From assembly GCA_027596075.1 (NCBI GenBank), contig JADGJC010000019.1, positions 1 to 64,000 on the forward strand: DNA of 64,000 nt, in the 5' to 3' direction. This document shows positions 35,152 through 45,875 of this stretch, one piece after another. The notes below the pieces were generated by a model. It had not been told where the DNA came from. It saw nothing but the letters and a program-made list of their open reading frames with translations, and ran no database searches. The position numbers were made by a program, and so were the translations under genes. Each line of letters opens with the position of its first letter. The stretch's first letter is position 1. This DNA comes from Rhizophlyctis rosea. Its lineage: Eukaryota; Chytridiomycota; Chytridiomycetes; Rhizophlyctidales; Rhizophlyctidaceae.

Positions 35152-38142
35152 ATGTCCATACCACCGGCGTACACAGTACCTCCGGGTCCTGTGGTAGCTC
35201 AACCATCACACATGTCATACCCTTACCCACCTCCACCGCCGGTGCTGCCACAGCCCGGACCAACTCATGCCGTACCATATGGGCCGTATGCACCGATACC
35301 TGGAGCACCACCATTCTTTCCTCCCCGAACCGACCACGCATCACAACCTTCATCCTATTCCTCGGACTCGGCATTTAGAGGTCAAAGCGATTCGTATCCT
35401 GTTGAAAGTGCGCCCTCCGTCGTACCTCCACGGGGTCCAGTGCACGATTACGTTCCTCCACCCACACCCCCGGTTGCAGGACCGCCTTACCATACAGAAC
35501 CGCCTCACCACGCCCCCGCACCCGCAGTACTGCATCCCCCTCCTCCCGCACCTGCACCTCCTGTGCCTTCACATGGGTATGGACCTTATGAGCGAGCTGC
35601 TTCCTATGCGCCCTATCCAGCATCATATCCACCACCATCATACCCGACACGTCCGGACTCAACACTGACATTATACAGCGGTGTGGACGGGCCACCAGAA
35701 GTGAGGAGTGCATCTGCGGTAGCTCCTACGCAAAGTGGTGGTGTTGTGTCTGGTTACGGAGGACAACATCCACCTTATGTTCCTCCACCTCCTGCGGTTC
35801 CACATGGAGGATATACGCCGCAACACACTGATCATCGACATGTATATGGAGTTCCTCCCACTCACCACTATCAAAATGGACACGGAGGAGCTGCGCTTGT
35901 TACACCTTCGCCGATCAGATCTCCCGATGAGCAAACGGAGTCTTCAACTCCCCCTCCTATACCGACACCTCCGAGTGCTCCGTATTCGGGATTGGGGTAT
36001 GGATACTCGACGGTTCCACCTCCTTCGCCACAATCCGCAACTCCACCACCACATGTTTTGCACTCGGGCGCCCTGAGTGCGAACTCGTACATGAAATCGC
36101 AAACGCCTCCAATCCCCAGTACGAGTGCCGCCGGCGGTTTTGGTCCTGCTGCTGTACCACCATCGAATTCCTATCCTCCACAACCCCACTACGCACCGCC
36201 GTACCCAGCGCAACCCGCCCCGCCGCCGCAGCCTGCTCCTCCATCATTTGCCGTAACTCATCCGCAGATTCACGCCTATCCACAACCGTCCCCCGCAGTG
36301 ATTTCTACGACGGCGTCGATGCCGACTTCATTGGCCGCTTGGCAAATGGCGCCACCCACTTTTGAGCCGGCACAGCCGCTTGAAGCAATAAAGGAGATTT
36401 ACCGTGGGGCAGGAGTGATTGGCAAGCGAAAGGAGAGGGATGATGGGTTGTCTGAACCGGCTCGAGGTCATACGGGAGCGAACTCTTACCGGTATTCACC
36501 GTACACACACCCGTGGACGCATCCGGCGGGGCAAAGCGTTAGAGATAAGCTGAAGGAGAGGGATGATGCGGTGCCTGTGCGGGAAGATTGGTTTGTTCGG
36601 CCAACCGTGCCTAGGAGAGCTTCCGTCGCTTCTGATCATGGGGTGGGATATGGTATGGCGCCGGTCCCAGGGAGAGTAGATAGTTCGATTGTGGCACCCC
36701 AGTATAGTGCTTCACCGCCTGTGCATCACTATGCTCCTCCTGCGCATTATCCATACCATCACCCCCCACCAACAGCCGCACATTCTGTACCTCCGCCGCC
36801 GCATCCTTCATTGGCGAATGGTGCACAGATTTCAACGAGTAGCCCCGTCGTTCATCCACCTGCATCGAATTTGCCGTCTCCTATGGTTGGAGGTGTTATT
36901 GGGTCGGCGCCGTATGCTGCTGGACCATATGTACCGTCGCCGTCATATGGGCCAGGAGGTATAACGGTACCACCAGTCTATGGACGTCCTCCTTCACCTC
37001 CACACCCGGCTCCCGTTGGAAATGCTCAGGTGTATCGTGACCGCCCTCCCTCACCCAATTCATACCACCCACAACCTGCGTATGCACCTCCATCCAGACA
37101 ACAGCCGCAGCCTCAAATATCTCAACCACAACCACCTCTCGCCCTCCCCCCGCCTTTATCAAAGCTCCCACTCCCCCTTCCAATGGAAGGTCTTCACATC
37201 TCTCCCCCAAACGGCAACAAAACCAGTCCGACAGCCCCAACGGCGATTCCGACACCCGCCAAACCTCTCACCATGCCCATTCCCATCATCCCCATTGTGG
37301 GAGGCAAACTCCCCATCCAACCCCTCAAAAAGATCCGCCGCGACGAACACGGCAACATTACGACCGTCTCCATACCGCCCATCCCGATCCCCTCCATCCT
37401 CCCGCTTGCGTCCGCTTTACTCCCAAAACTAAGCTCAACAAACTCAACATCGAGCGCGTCGTCGACGTCTTCAACGCACGCGACGAAGAAGTACGCGTGC
37501 ACGGTGTGCGGGAAGAAGTTTACGCGGCCGAGCAGTTTGCAGACGCATAGTTATACGCATACGGGGGAGAGGCCGTACGTTTGTGGGGGGTTTACGGGGC
37601 AGGGTGGGGAGGGTGGTGAGAGGGAGGCTATTCAGGGATGTGGGAGGGGTTTCAGTGTTTTGAGTAATTTGCGGAGGCATTTGAGGGTTTGTGAGAGGGT
37701 TCGGAGGAGGAAAGTTGGTGGTGGGGGGAGTGAGGGTGTGGGTGGTGTGGTGTTGGGGAAGGAGGATGGAGATATGGATGTTGAGAGGGAGAAGGAGGGG
37801 GAGGAAGGTGGGAAGGGGAGTGGAGTTGAGGACGCGAGTAGTGGGGAGAGTCCGGGGCCTAGTGGGGATTCGGGGGCTNNNNNNNNNNNNNNNNNNNNNN
37901 NNNNNNNNNNNNNNNNNNNNNNNGAAAGAGGGGGGGGGGGGGGGGGGGGGGGTCGGTTTTTTTTTACGCGCGCGGGGAAAAAGGGCTAAAGAGTGGGTGT
38001 GTGGGTTTGTGGGGTGGGGGATGCCGATGGAAGTAGTGATGGGAGTGGGCGGGAGGATGAGGGTCAGTTGGAGGAGGGGGAAGTAGATGAGGCGAAGTTG
38101 GTTGAGGAGGAAGGCAGGAGGGGAGTGCAGATTAGGGTTTGA
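35152..38142 (+). CDS. Proline-rich C2H2 zinc-finger protein, interrupted by an assembly gap
   Basis: Probable transcription factor. The first ATG in the open frame is 35152 (MSIPPAYTVPPGP); the frame extends further upstream without ATG, so an earlier exon is possible. About 760 residues are Pro/Tyr/Ser/His-rich and low complexity. Then a C2H2 finger (YACTVCGKKF, SLQTHSYTHTGERPYVCGG, near 37490-37590) and a second, widely spaced finger (GCGRGFSVLSNLRRHLRVC, near 37640-37692) follow. TGEKP-like linker TGERPYVC is seen. A 45-N gap (37879-37923) and a 23-G run follow. In the frame after the gap the ORF stops at 37987, but another frame (38019-38142) reads as an acidic tail, DADGSSDGSGREDEGQLEEG then DEAKLVEEEGRR, ending TGA at 38140-38142. 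I take that as the true C-terminus; the gap length is probably wrong. Confidence 0.72.
37879..37923. other. Assembly gap (45 N)
   Basis: Forty-five N within the zinc-finger gene, immediately followed by a homopolymer of 23 G (37930-37952) and T-run, features typical of a hard-to-sequence or poor-quality junction. Confidence 0.95.
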
Positions 38143-39084
38143 GTGTTCCGGGCGGTCTTGGGATTTGAGAAAAGATACCCGTTGTGTTTCTTTTTGTGGG
38201 AGTGCTTGTTGTGCGGGGCTGTGCGGAGTAATGAAAGTTTTTCTTGTTTTTGCATTGCTTTTTTGGCTTCCCGCCATTACATCGTGCGCCGTGCCGTTCC
38301 TTTCTCGTTCATATTGTTGTTGGCAAGGGCATGTAATTGTAAATAATTTGCTTTTGTGCATTTCTCGCTTTGGCGAAATAGTAGAATATATTTGTGTTGC
38401 TGTGATTTTCACAAATAGTTTGTTGATGTATTTCGCGAATGGGGGGCGAGGGTTTGATTTTAGAGGCATCAGGATTTGCCCACGACAACCAGCTAGAGCA
38501 TGACCAGCGATGCAACGATTGATCCGAGGCAAGTAAGCAGGGTTCCAACCATTTGAATTTTCCACAATGCAGCACAGCTGGAAGGGGATAGGATTTGCGC
38601 GTCAAAGTATTTACAGATTTACACTGAGATACAAGAGACACTCTTGCCATCCCGCAGGGCCCCACGTTCCGATCAAGCTGCATACACACTATAGGCAATC
38701 CATCAACGCTGCATTGAGCATCAGATATTGATTTTCGGTGTGTGCTATATGATCTCTCAGGTCATATTCCAGAGATGCACCGGTAAAACGGGTTCTTTAG
38801 TAATGTTATTTGCAACAGCCTCGCGTTGTCAATCTGCTTAACTGTGGCAGCCTGGCAGGACAGATAGGGCTTGGCTAATGTGGCACAGCTGCATTCCTAC
38901 CGCCTGGATTCATTCATCGATGATTGGATCGCCAAGCCACGCGGCTGCGCTTACGTCATTTTGCTGCACCACCCACCATGACCATCATTCCCCACAACAT
39001 ATAAAAAGGCATCAATCTCCCTTAAAGACTTTCACGCTGAATCAATCGCCCATACCCACTTCTTGCCCACTGAACAACAACAGC
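38143..39084. promoter_or_regulatory. Intergenic region with TATA box
   Basis: No coding frame. TATAAAAAG at 39000-39008 lies 77 bp before the ATG of the Cdc14-like gene and is the cleanest TATA box in the window. Confidence 0.6.
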
Positions 39085-40322
39085 ATGCTAACAACAGCAG
39101 CACCACACCACACACCCACCGAGATAGACGCCTTCGACCACTGGGCGCACATCGAAAATCTTCGACAACGAGTCCAGAAAAGGCTGGAGAACTCTATGTC
39201 GTTGGTAAGCATGTGACGTGGGTTTTCTCATCGCTGCTTGTTCGATCAATTTTCCCCATGAGTGCTCATTTGATTGGTGGGAATAGATGCGAAGCTCAAC
39301 TAGCATGACCCGTACACAAGGTCTCCAACATCTACATAGCCATATGACGTCCCTTACGACCGAAGAAGAACGCATGTTCGTTATGGTGATGATGTGTCCG
39401 CGATTTGATGGTTTGTTTGGCGTTCAGGACGCACTATGCCAATTTGCAGGACGCGCTTAACGTTCATTGAAACTCTCCAAACAGTCTTAGCAGAGATATC
39501 GACAGTCATGACTCGCATCGTTCAGGACGAAAGTGAAAACGGTAGTGATTTTTTGTTGATTCGATCGTATACATCCAGCAGCAACTGAGACTTCATGAAC
39601 CGACAGGACCGTCGCCAACCACATCCCAACAAATCTCCCTGGCGCTCAACATCCTTCAAGGACTGTTTCTCATGCATCCGCCATGCAAAGAACGTCTGAT
39701 CCAATCCGAGGAAGGGCGGAACGTGATGGATGTAAGACTCCTTTCAGTGTGTGCTTTTGCGTTTGTCGTAATCCTTACATTCCTCATGCCAACCTTTATG
39801 TGGATATTTGTAGAGAACACTATCCGCTCTCCAACATACTGCCGCGGAGGTACAGGTACTTGCCATGGAAGCGCTTGAAGCTGTCATGGTTGATTCGGTC
39901 GATTGCGTGCAGGTGAGGGGGTATATATGGGGACGATATGCTCATGTCTCCAGGACTCACATATTGATTACCAATTGTTCAGCAGTACATAGAATCCGGA
40001 AAAACTCTCTCAACCGTATGCGGAATACTGAAATCCAAGAAACGACCTGAATGCGTCTTGTGGGTGTTGGGGATCTTTTGGTTGCTTTTTGCGTTCCCTT
40101 GTTTGTAATTTCTGACTCACACGCCAACCTTGCTAATTCCACAGACACAAAGCCGTTGAATTCCTCACCGTATACTTGCACCCCAACCAACATCTTGGCG
40201 ACACATCAACCGCACATACAACAAATGTTGTGAAAACGAGACAAGAACGTGTCGCTCAACTCTTGGGGTGGAATTTTGTCAAATTGTTGATGAAAAGCGT
40301 TGGTGGGGAGGTGAAGCGTTGA
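39085..40322 (+). CDS. Cdc14-like SIN component (S. pombe Cdc14 family, not the phosphatase)
   Basis: In fission yeast this family partners the Sid1 kinase in the septation initiation network. At least seven small exons are joined. Exon 1 is 39085-39204 (ending in KRLENSMSL); exon 2 runs from 39287. A third exon (from about 39452) reads LTFIETLQTVLAEISTVMTR. The next carries QQISLALNILQGLFLMHPPC, the armadillo-like core 'LLLQGL.L.H..S...' of the family. Then come RTLSALQHTAAEVQVLAMEA, a QYIESGKTLSTVCGILKSKK exon and HKAVEFLTVYLHPN, which matches the family's 'K..EFLYFYL.PE' end. Stop TGA 40320-40322. Splice phases all agree, including a TT|A codon near 40074. The family call rests on the last three blocks. 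It is convergent with the chitin-synthase-like gene. Confidence 0.65.
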
Positions 40323-40504
40323 ACAGGTCCAGTCGAGCTGGATCATCATTTTCATTGTAGAGCTGTAAGTGAAGCGCTCAACGAATTTAGCGGGACGTTC
40401 AGCCGAAGTCTGGCCGGAACTTGTAGTTTGACTATACTTGATGGTCAAACAATCTCAACTAACCCTTCCTATTAACAGCTCACCATCTGAAAGCTGCACA
40501 CACG
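40323..40504. other. Short convergent intergenic gap
   Basis: 182 bp between the 3' ends of the Cdc14-like and chitin-synthase-like genes. No feature is seen. Confidence 0.5.
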
Positions 40505-43343
40505 TCAAACCCTCTTCCTCCCCAAATCACCCTCATCAATTTCCTCCTCCCCTTCTTCATCCACACTCTCAACCCCACCGCCTCTTCCAAAGTCCCCCAT
40601 CAGATCCTTAAACAAATCACTCCAAGCCGACGAACTCCGATGCTTAGAACTAACATCTCTACCCGCCCCACTCCCACTCCCACTCCCACTCGCAACACTC
40701 CTCCCCAAGCAATCTCCAATCCCCATCTCCGTCCTCACGGGCGTGGACGCGTTCGCGCGATCCCACCACTCGTCAACGTCTGCTTCGGGCGATTTGGGCG
40801 TGCGCGGCGAGAGTTGTGTGGATGTGCTGCGGGCGTTGAGGGATGGTGGCGGGATGGAGAGGTGGGAGGGTGAGGTGGTGGTGCGGGTGGTTGCTGTTGA
40901 CGAGGTTGGAGAGGCGGAAGTGGAGGTAGATGCTGTAGGAAGAGAGAAATTGAAACTTGCTGAAGATGGCGGACGATTTTGGGCGAGTTCTACCATGTTT
41001 AGTGCGGTTGGGTGGCGCGTTGAGATGTATACTTCCTATGGACATAAAGAGGGAGAAAGTAAGAATTGCATGTCAATCGAACGTTCAACATTTTCTTTAA
41101 TTGAGATTTCTATACTGGATTGTGCACATGGAGCGGAATGAAAGATTCGTACCTTGTTGTAATCCTCGGAATACATCATAACAATCTCATCCACAACCTG
41201 TCCTCCAAACCCTCCACTCCATCTCCTCCTCACACCCTCCGCCACTCCCGGTCCAATCCTTACCCTCGGTCCACCCCACGTCCTCCGCCTGCAAGTTCCC
41301 ACCGCATAAAACGTAACAACACATTGCAGCACCGGCCCCAGGATCCACAGCAGCGGGTACAAAATCACTTTCCACCTCCTCAATCGGATCGCAAACAGCA
41401 ACATGCAGAACCAATTCAAGCATAGCGGGACGAGAAAGCCGAGGAGCACAACCCAGGCGTGGGATTCTTCCATTATGAGGGAGATGAGGAATATGTATTG
41501 GAGGAGGGATATGGAGACGAGGGAGGCTTGGAGGAGGGTTGTGAATAGGAGGATGGGGGTGTGATGCCATAGGCGTGGAGTTATGAGGAGGCAGACTTGG
41601 TTTGCTACCGTGCCTGTGGTAAACGATAGTATGTCAGTAATTCACAGCGATTACTGAATATTACGCAGGAATCAACGATACACACCCAAAAACCACCTCC
41701 TCCTCTGCTTAACCAAACTCCCCCACCCCTCAACCGCAACAGTCTCACAAACTGCCCCCATCTCAAACCCCACCCGTCCCCTCCTCCTCCCCCCCTTCCC
41801 CTCCCCCCCACACATAACCAAATGCGTCAAATACCGATCCTCTCCCAAATAAAACCGCGCATACTCAAACACGTCCATATCCACTACCCTTCCCCTCTCC
41901 CTCAAATGCCCAAAATACAGCGGCGCGACCTCCCGCAACGTGGAACACCGCATCATGGTTAGTGCGCCGGGGAGGCAGGTTAGGCCGCCGGAGACGTCTT
42001 CGAGGGATCGGGTGAGGAGTTGGGAGTGGATGTATTCGGTTTCTTGGAGGGTTGAGAGGATTGAGGGGGTGGGGTGGCAGAGGATTAGGCCTGTTAATGA
42101 AGTTCGATGAGGCGTTGAGATGAAGTTTTGGGTGAATGTTGGGATTGTTTGGGGTGTTATTGTTACGTCCGAGTCGAGGAAGAGGAAAAGGTAGTCTTGT
42201 GGGCGGGTGAGGGTTGAGGAGCGGTGAGGTGGTGTGGTTGTTGGAAGATTTGGTTGTGCAAATCGGTCTTTGTTTGCGTGGCGGGTTTCGGCGACTTCGA
42301 AGGCTCGGGATTGGGTTTGGCGTTTGCCCCCGTGGGGGAAGCGGCAGATGGTTAGGTTTGTGTCGCGGTATGTTATGTCGATTGTTGGGGGGTAGTTTTC
42401 GGGGTTGATGAGGTAGCCGTCTTCCTATTTTGCAGATAGATGACGGTCAAGAATGTGAGTCGAAACTCTTAAACTGAATATAACAAGTTGAAAAATCTCA
42501 CCTTCTCATCCAATGCCGGCGCATACCCCACATTTCTCATCGTGTGTATGTACAACGGAGACAAACTGTCATCGTCGAACGCCAAAATAACATGCAAGCG
42601 CGGTTTTGGATGTTTGGACTGCATGATGGAGTCTATAGTCCCTAAGAGTGTCTGCAAACATTACGAATCCCACTCAATACTTTACAGAAGAATCAGTCAA
42701 TCCACTTACTTGCGGCAACTCATTGAACACCGGCACAACAACCACCACCAACGGCACTGTCAACAGCCCCTTATTCCCACCCTCCCCACCTCCCCCCACT
42801 GAATCCCTCCCAAAAATCCACTTCCAAACCCTCACAGCCTCCTTTGCAACCACCACGCAAACCTGCAAAACAACAACCAACAAATACCCCAACCCCGTCG
42901 CCCACATCGACACCTGCACAACCGATGTCGGAAGGCCGAACCCAAGTTTCTTGGAGTCTTTGACACCTGGGAAGGGGATATGAGCTACCAAAATTGGCAA
43001 ACTCATGATGCGGAAGACAATGAATATGAAGGCTATGATGGGGACGAGGATCCGCCCGCCGGCTGGTTGGGAGGGGAAGGCACGGATGAGGCAGTAGAGG
43101 AAGAAGGAGATGTAGAGGATGTATTCGATGAGGGAGATTGAGAGGATGATGGATATGATGACCTGGGGGTTGTTTCAAGAATGATGGTTGTGTCAAGAGT
43201 CAGCGTTGAAGGAGCTCATTCATGAGAAACAGATACGTATCACTCTCGCATTCACCAACCTGCCATCCTGCATCGAGTTTGTGGGAGGGGAGGATGGGAA
43301 AGTACCATGGTGAATCCATCGTGGATGCATTGCCGGAAGACAT
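40505..43343 (-). CDS. Chitin-synthase-like family 2 glycosyltransferase, membrane protein
   Basis: Probable plasma-membrane enzyme that polymerises GlcNAc from UDP-GlcNAc. Start is ATG 43343 (MSSGNASTMDSP). Exons encode at least two N-terminal membrane segments (VIISIILSISLIEYILYISF; then FIVFRIMSLPILVA), then the GT2 core. The core starts VPLVVVVVPVFNELPQ and has YLFLFLDSDVTI (DxD-type), CLPGALTMMR, FYLGEDRYLTHLV (EDRYL) and VKQRRRWFLGVYR (the QRRRW chitin-synthase signature, near 41700). A C-terminal membrane block (WVVLLGFLVPLCLNWFCMLL) and a Ser/Asp/Glu-rich tail close it (stop 40505). There is no myosin motor or cytochrome b5 domain. The total is roughly 750 aa, shorter than many chitin synthases. 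The motifs DxD, EDRYL and QRRRW are all intact, so activity is likely. Class is not assigned. Confidence 0.82.
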
Positions 43344-43888
43344 GGTACCATCCAACTCAGGCTTTCTCTGACGGATGAATACGCCGCCCTCTGTGCGTTT
43401 ATTTTTAGTTGTGAAGAAATGGACGAATGGTCAAGTGGGGGGTCAGGAGGGTCCTATGTTACGTAATCGAAACCCTGATGAATGGGTGAATGGACCGCGC
43501 CACAGGGTCCTTTCGTCGTTATTTTGCATCATTTCTCATCTGCTTTCTTTCTTAACCTAAATTTTCCATGGAACGTAAAACCCTTTCGCTGGCTTGATGT
43601 ACTTCTCGTAGCCTCACGCACACGAACACCAACTTGCCACAGCGAGTGCAAAAGCTGGGTTCAGCATTCGTCGCTGCCATAAAGCTTTTGGCTATTTCCA
43701 GAACTCCCAAAGCGCAGTTGGTCCAACACACTTCCACACAATACAGCCCTCTCAAAGCTTCAACACCTTTCTCCGCAACACCTAAGCTCCCGCAAAGAAA
43801 GCAGTGCCCGACCAGCGGTTGTATTCAAAACGATGATGTCCGGGCAACGAATCATCGGTGAGGAGTCCACCACTTCAGTTGTTTCTAT
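43344..43888. promoter_or_regulatory. Divergent promoter region (chitin-synthase-like / LRRC56-like)
   Basis: 545 bp between divergent starts. C/T-rich plus-strand tracts; no named motif. Confidence 0.35.
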
Positions 43889-45740
43889 ATGTCCAGGAAC
43901 CAACCGAACATACTTCCAGTCAACCCGGACATCAACACTCCGCAGGATGCGCTGGATGACTTGTTGGAAGGTTACCTGTCAGACACAAAGTTGGTAATTA
44001 CATTGATCTGCCCTATTTCAAATTATGAGAAGGAGTTTTCTCATATTGTCATTCGTCATTGCTTATTGAAAAACTCAGAAAAAGATTACCAAGAGCAGCG
44101 ATCTTGATGATGTGCGATACTTGGACATGAGAGTGGATATTCGGAAGACGAGTCTTGGAAATTTAGGTGGGTATTGGTGTGGACAAAACTTTTGGCGTGA
44201 GAGATTGGATGGGAGGACCATCAATGGGATATCGGACGCAAAGCGTAGTGGAAAGACCGCGTGAACTCAATGATCGTTCCGGAATATCTGAGGGATGGAA
44301 AGGATAGATGAGTGGGAATCAGCAGGACATTCTGAGGAAGGATTCAGATCCACACATAAGACTCGGGACCCATGTTGACCCAGGCGTCCAAATTCCCCCA
44401 GGGAGCTCGACACCCACAAAAGAGGCCGGACTCATAACCATGTGAATCGTGACTGTGTGCAGGAAAGTTGCTTCCGAATCTTCAGAAACTCAAGCTGAAC
44501 AATAGTTACATCCCTTGCATACGGTACGTGCGCGCACGACATGCGGTGGCGTTTGCTTTGATGATTCTGGCTGACATTGAAGCCGATTCGTGCTGTACAG
44601 TGACTTGGGATCAGGCTTGGACAACCTTACTACACTCTGGATGGCCCGATGTCGATTGACGGATCTTGATGGCATTGGATCCATGTCTTCCCTGCGCGAA
44701 TTGTACCTAGCACATAATGAAATAGCGGACATTAGTGATTTGGGACTATTGGAGCATTTGGAGGTCCTGGATCTCGAAAGGTTGGTAGTCGTTCCACTTC
44801 CTTCTTGGTGCCCGTCCATACTGCGACCCTCTCAACGACAAGTCGGGAAACAGCAATTCTATAGAATCCCTCGATGAAATAGACCACCTCTCCCTCTGCA
44901 CCTCACTCCAACAACTCACCCTTCGTGGGAACCGGCTATCCATACCAGAAGACGAGGACAACCCTGACGACGCCAAACCTGATGTATACTCAGACGACTC
45001 GATACGAACCTTCAAACTCCGCCATGCAATATGTAAACTGCTACCCCGCTTGCAAATGATGGACGATTCAATAGTAACAGAGGAAGACCGAACCGGGATA
45101 AGAGCTGCACCTCCATCATCGTTTCGCTCATCCAGTAATCATGGCAGCAATAATGGTAAGGCCATGTAGCCCCCGAACACAAATCGTTCCACAACCTTAA
45201 CGAGAAACTCCCAATACACTCCACAGCCCTCCCCCACCCACCAACCTCACCCCGCCGTCCAAGCTCCTCAACATCCTTCCGTCGACCCCCATCCGAACCC
45301 CGTCGCTCCAGTGCATCCACTTCCTCCCCGTCCCACACACTCACCCCCCGTCCACCCTCCGAACCCCGCCGTCCAAGCACATGCCACGGCCGCCCACAAA
45401 GCAGACATAGCACCCGTCCAGGCACAGCAGGAAGCAGTCGAAGCAGCAGTAGACCTTCCACTTCCCATGGATCGCCATCAGCATATGGCAGTCATGTTCA
45501 GTTGGAGGAGACTAGTAGTGAGTTGACTCATGGTAAGGACGTCGGAAAGTTCATACAGTTTTTCAAATAGCCTTGGAGCATTCCCATTCAAAATCACCAT
45601 AAACAGGTTCAGACAAACCAATGGTCGGCAACCCAGTCCTCTTCCTCCGTGCCCGCCGCCAACAACGAACCCAAAGCCAAGTCCTTGTCATCGAACCACC
45701 ACCACGTTCTCCACCATCAGCACCATCACCCGAATCATGA
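43889..45740 (+). CDS. LRRC56: LRRC56 / ODA8-type leucine-rich repeat protein (flagellar dynein transport)
   Basis: In green algae and animals this family helps deliver outer dynein arms to cilia by intraflagellar transport. The first exon (ATG 43889) is MSRNQPNILPVNPD. Then come RYLDMRVDIRKTSLGNLG and, after an intron of about 300 bp, LLPNLQKLKLNNSYIPCIR. The next exon reads DLGSGLDNLTTLWMARC with RLTDLDGIGSM, then LRELYLAHNEIADISDL and LEVLDLE; these are ordered LRRs with the family spacing and order. DHLSLCTSLQQLTLRGN follows. The C-terminal region is Ser/Arg/Pro-rich, ending with SSELTHG and, after a last intron (about 45533-45620), VGNPVLFLRARRQQR, like the conserved SxLTHG..CGNPxxxLRxRR tail. 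Stop TGA 45738-45740. Exon joins in the Ser/Arg region are by inference. Confidence 0.8.
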
Positions 45741-45875
45741 CAACCGGCAGCAATCCCCTCAAACCCCTCACCAAATATCGTCCAGTCGAATGACAACACC
45801 CATTCTTCGGTAAAATAGCCTCTTGATTAAACTACAATTCGGGGAAAAGTAAAGCAGAGAAGAAGAAACACAATA
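45741..45875. other. Short convergent intergenic gap
   Basis: 135 bp between the LRRC56-like stop and the importin-9 stop; no feature is seen. Confidence 0.5.
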
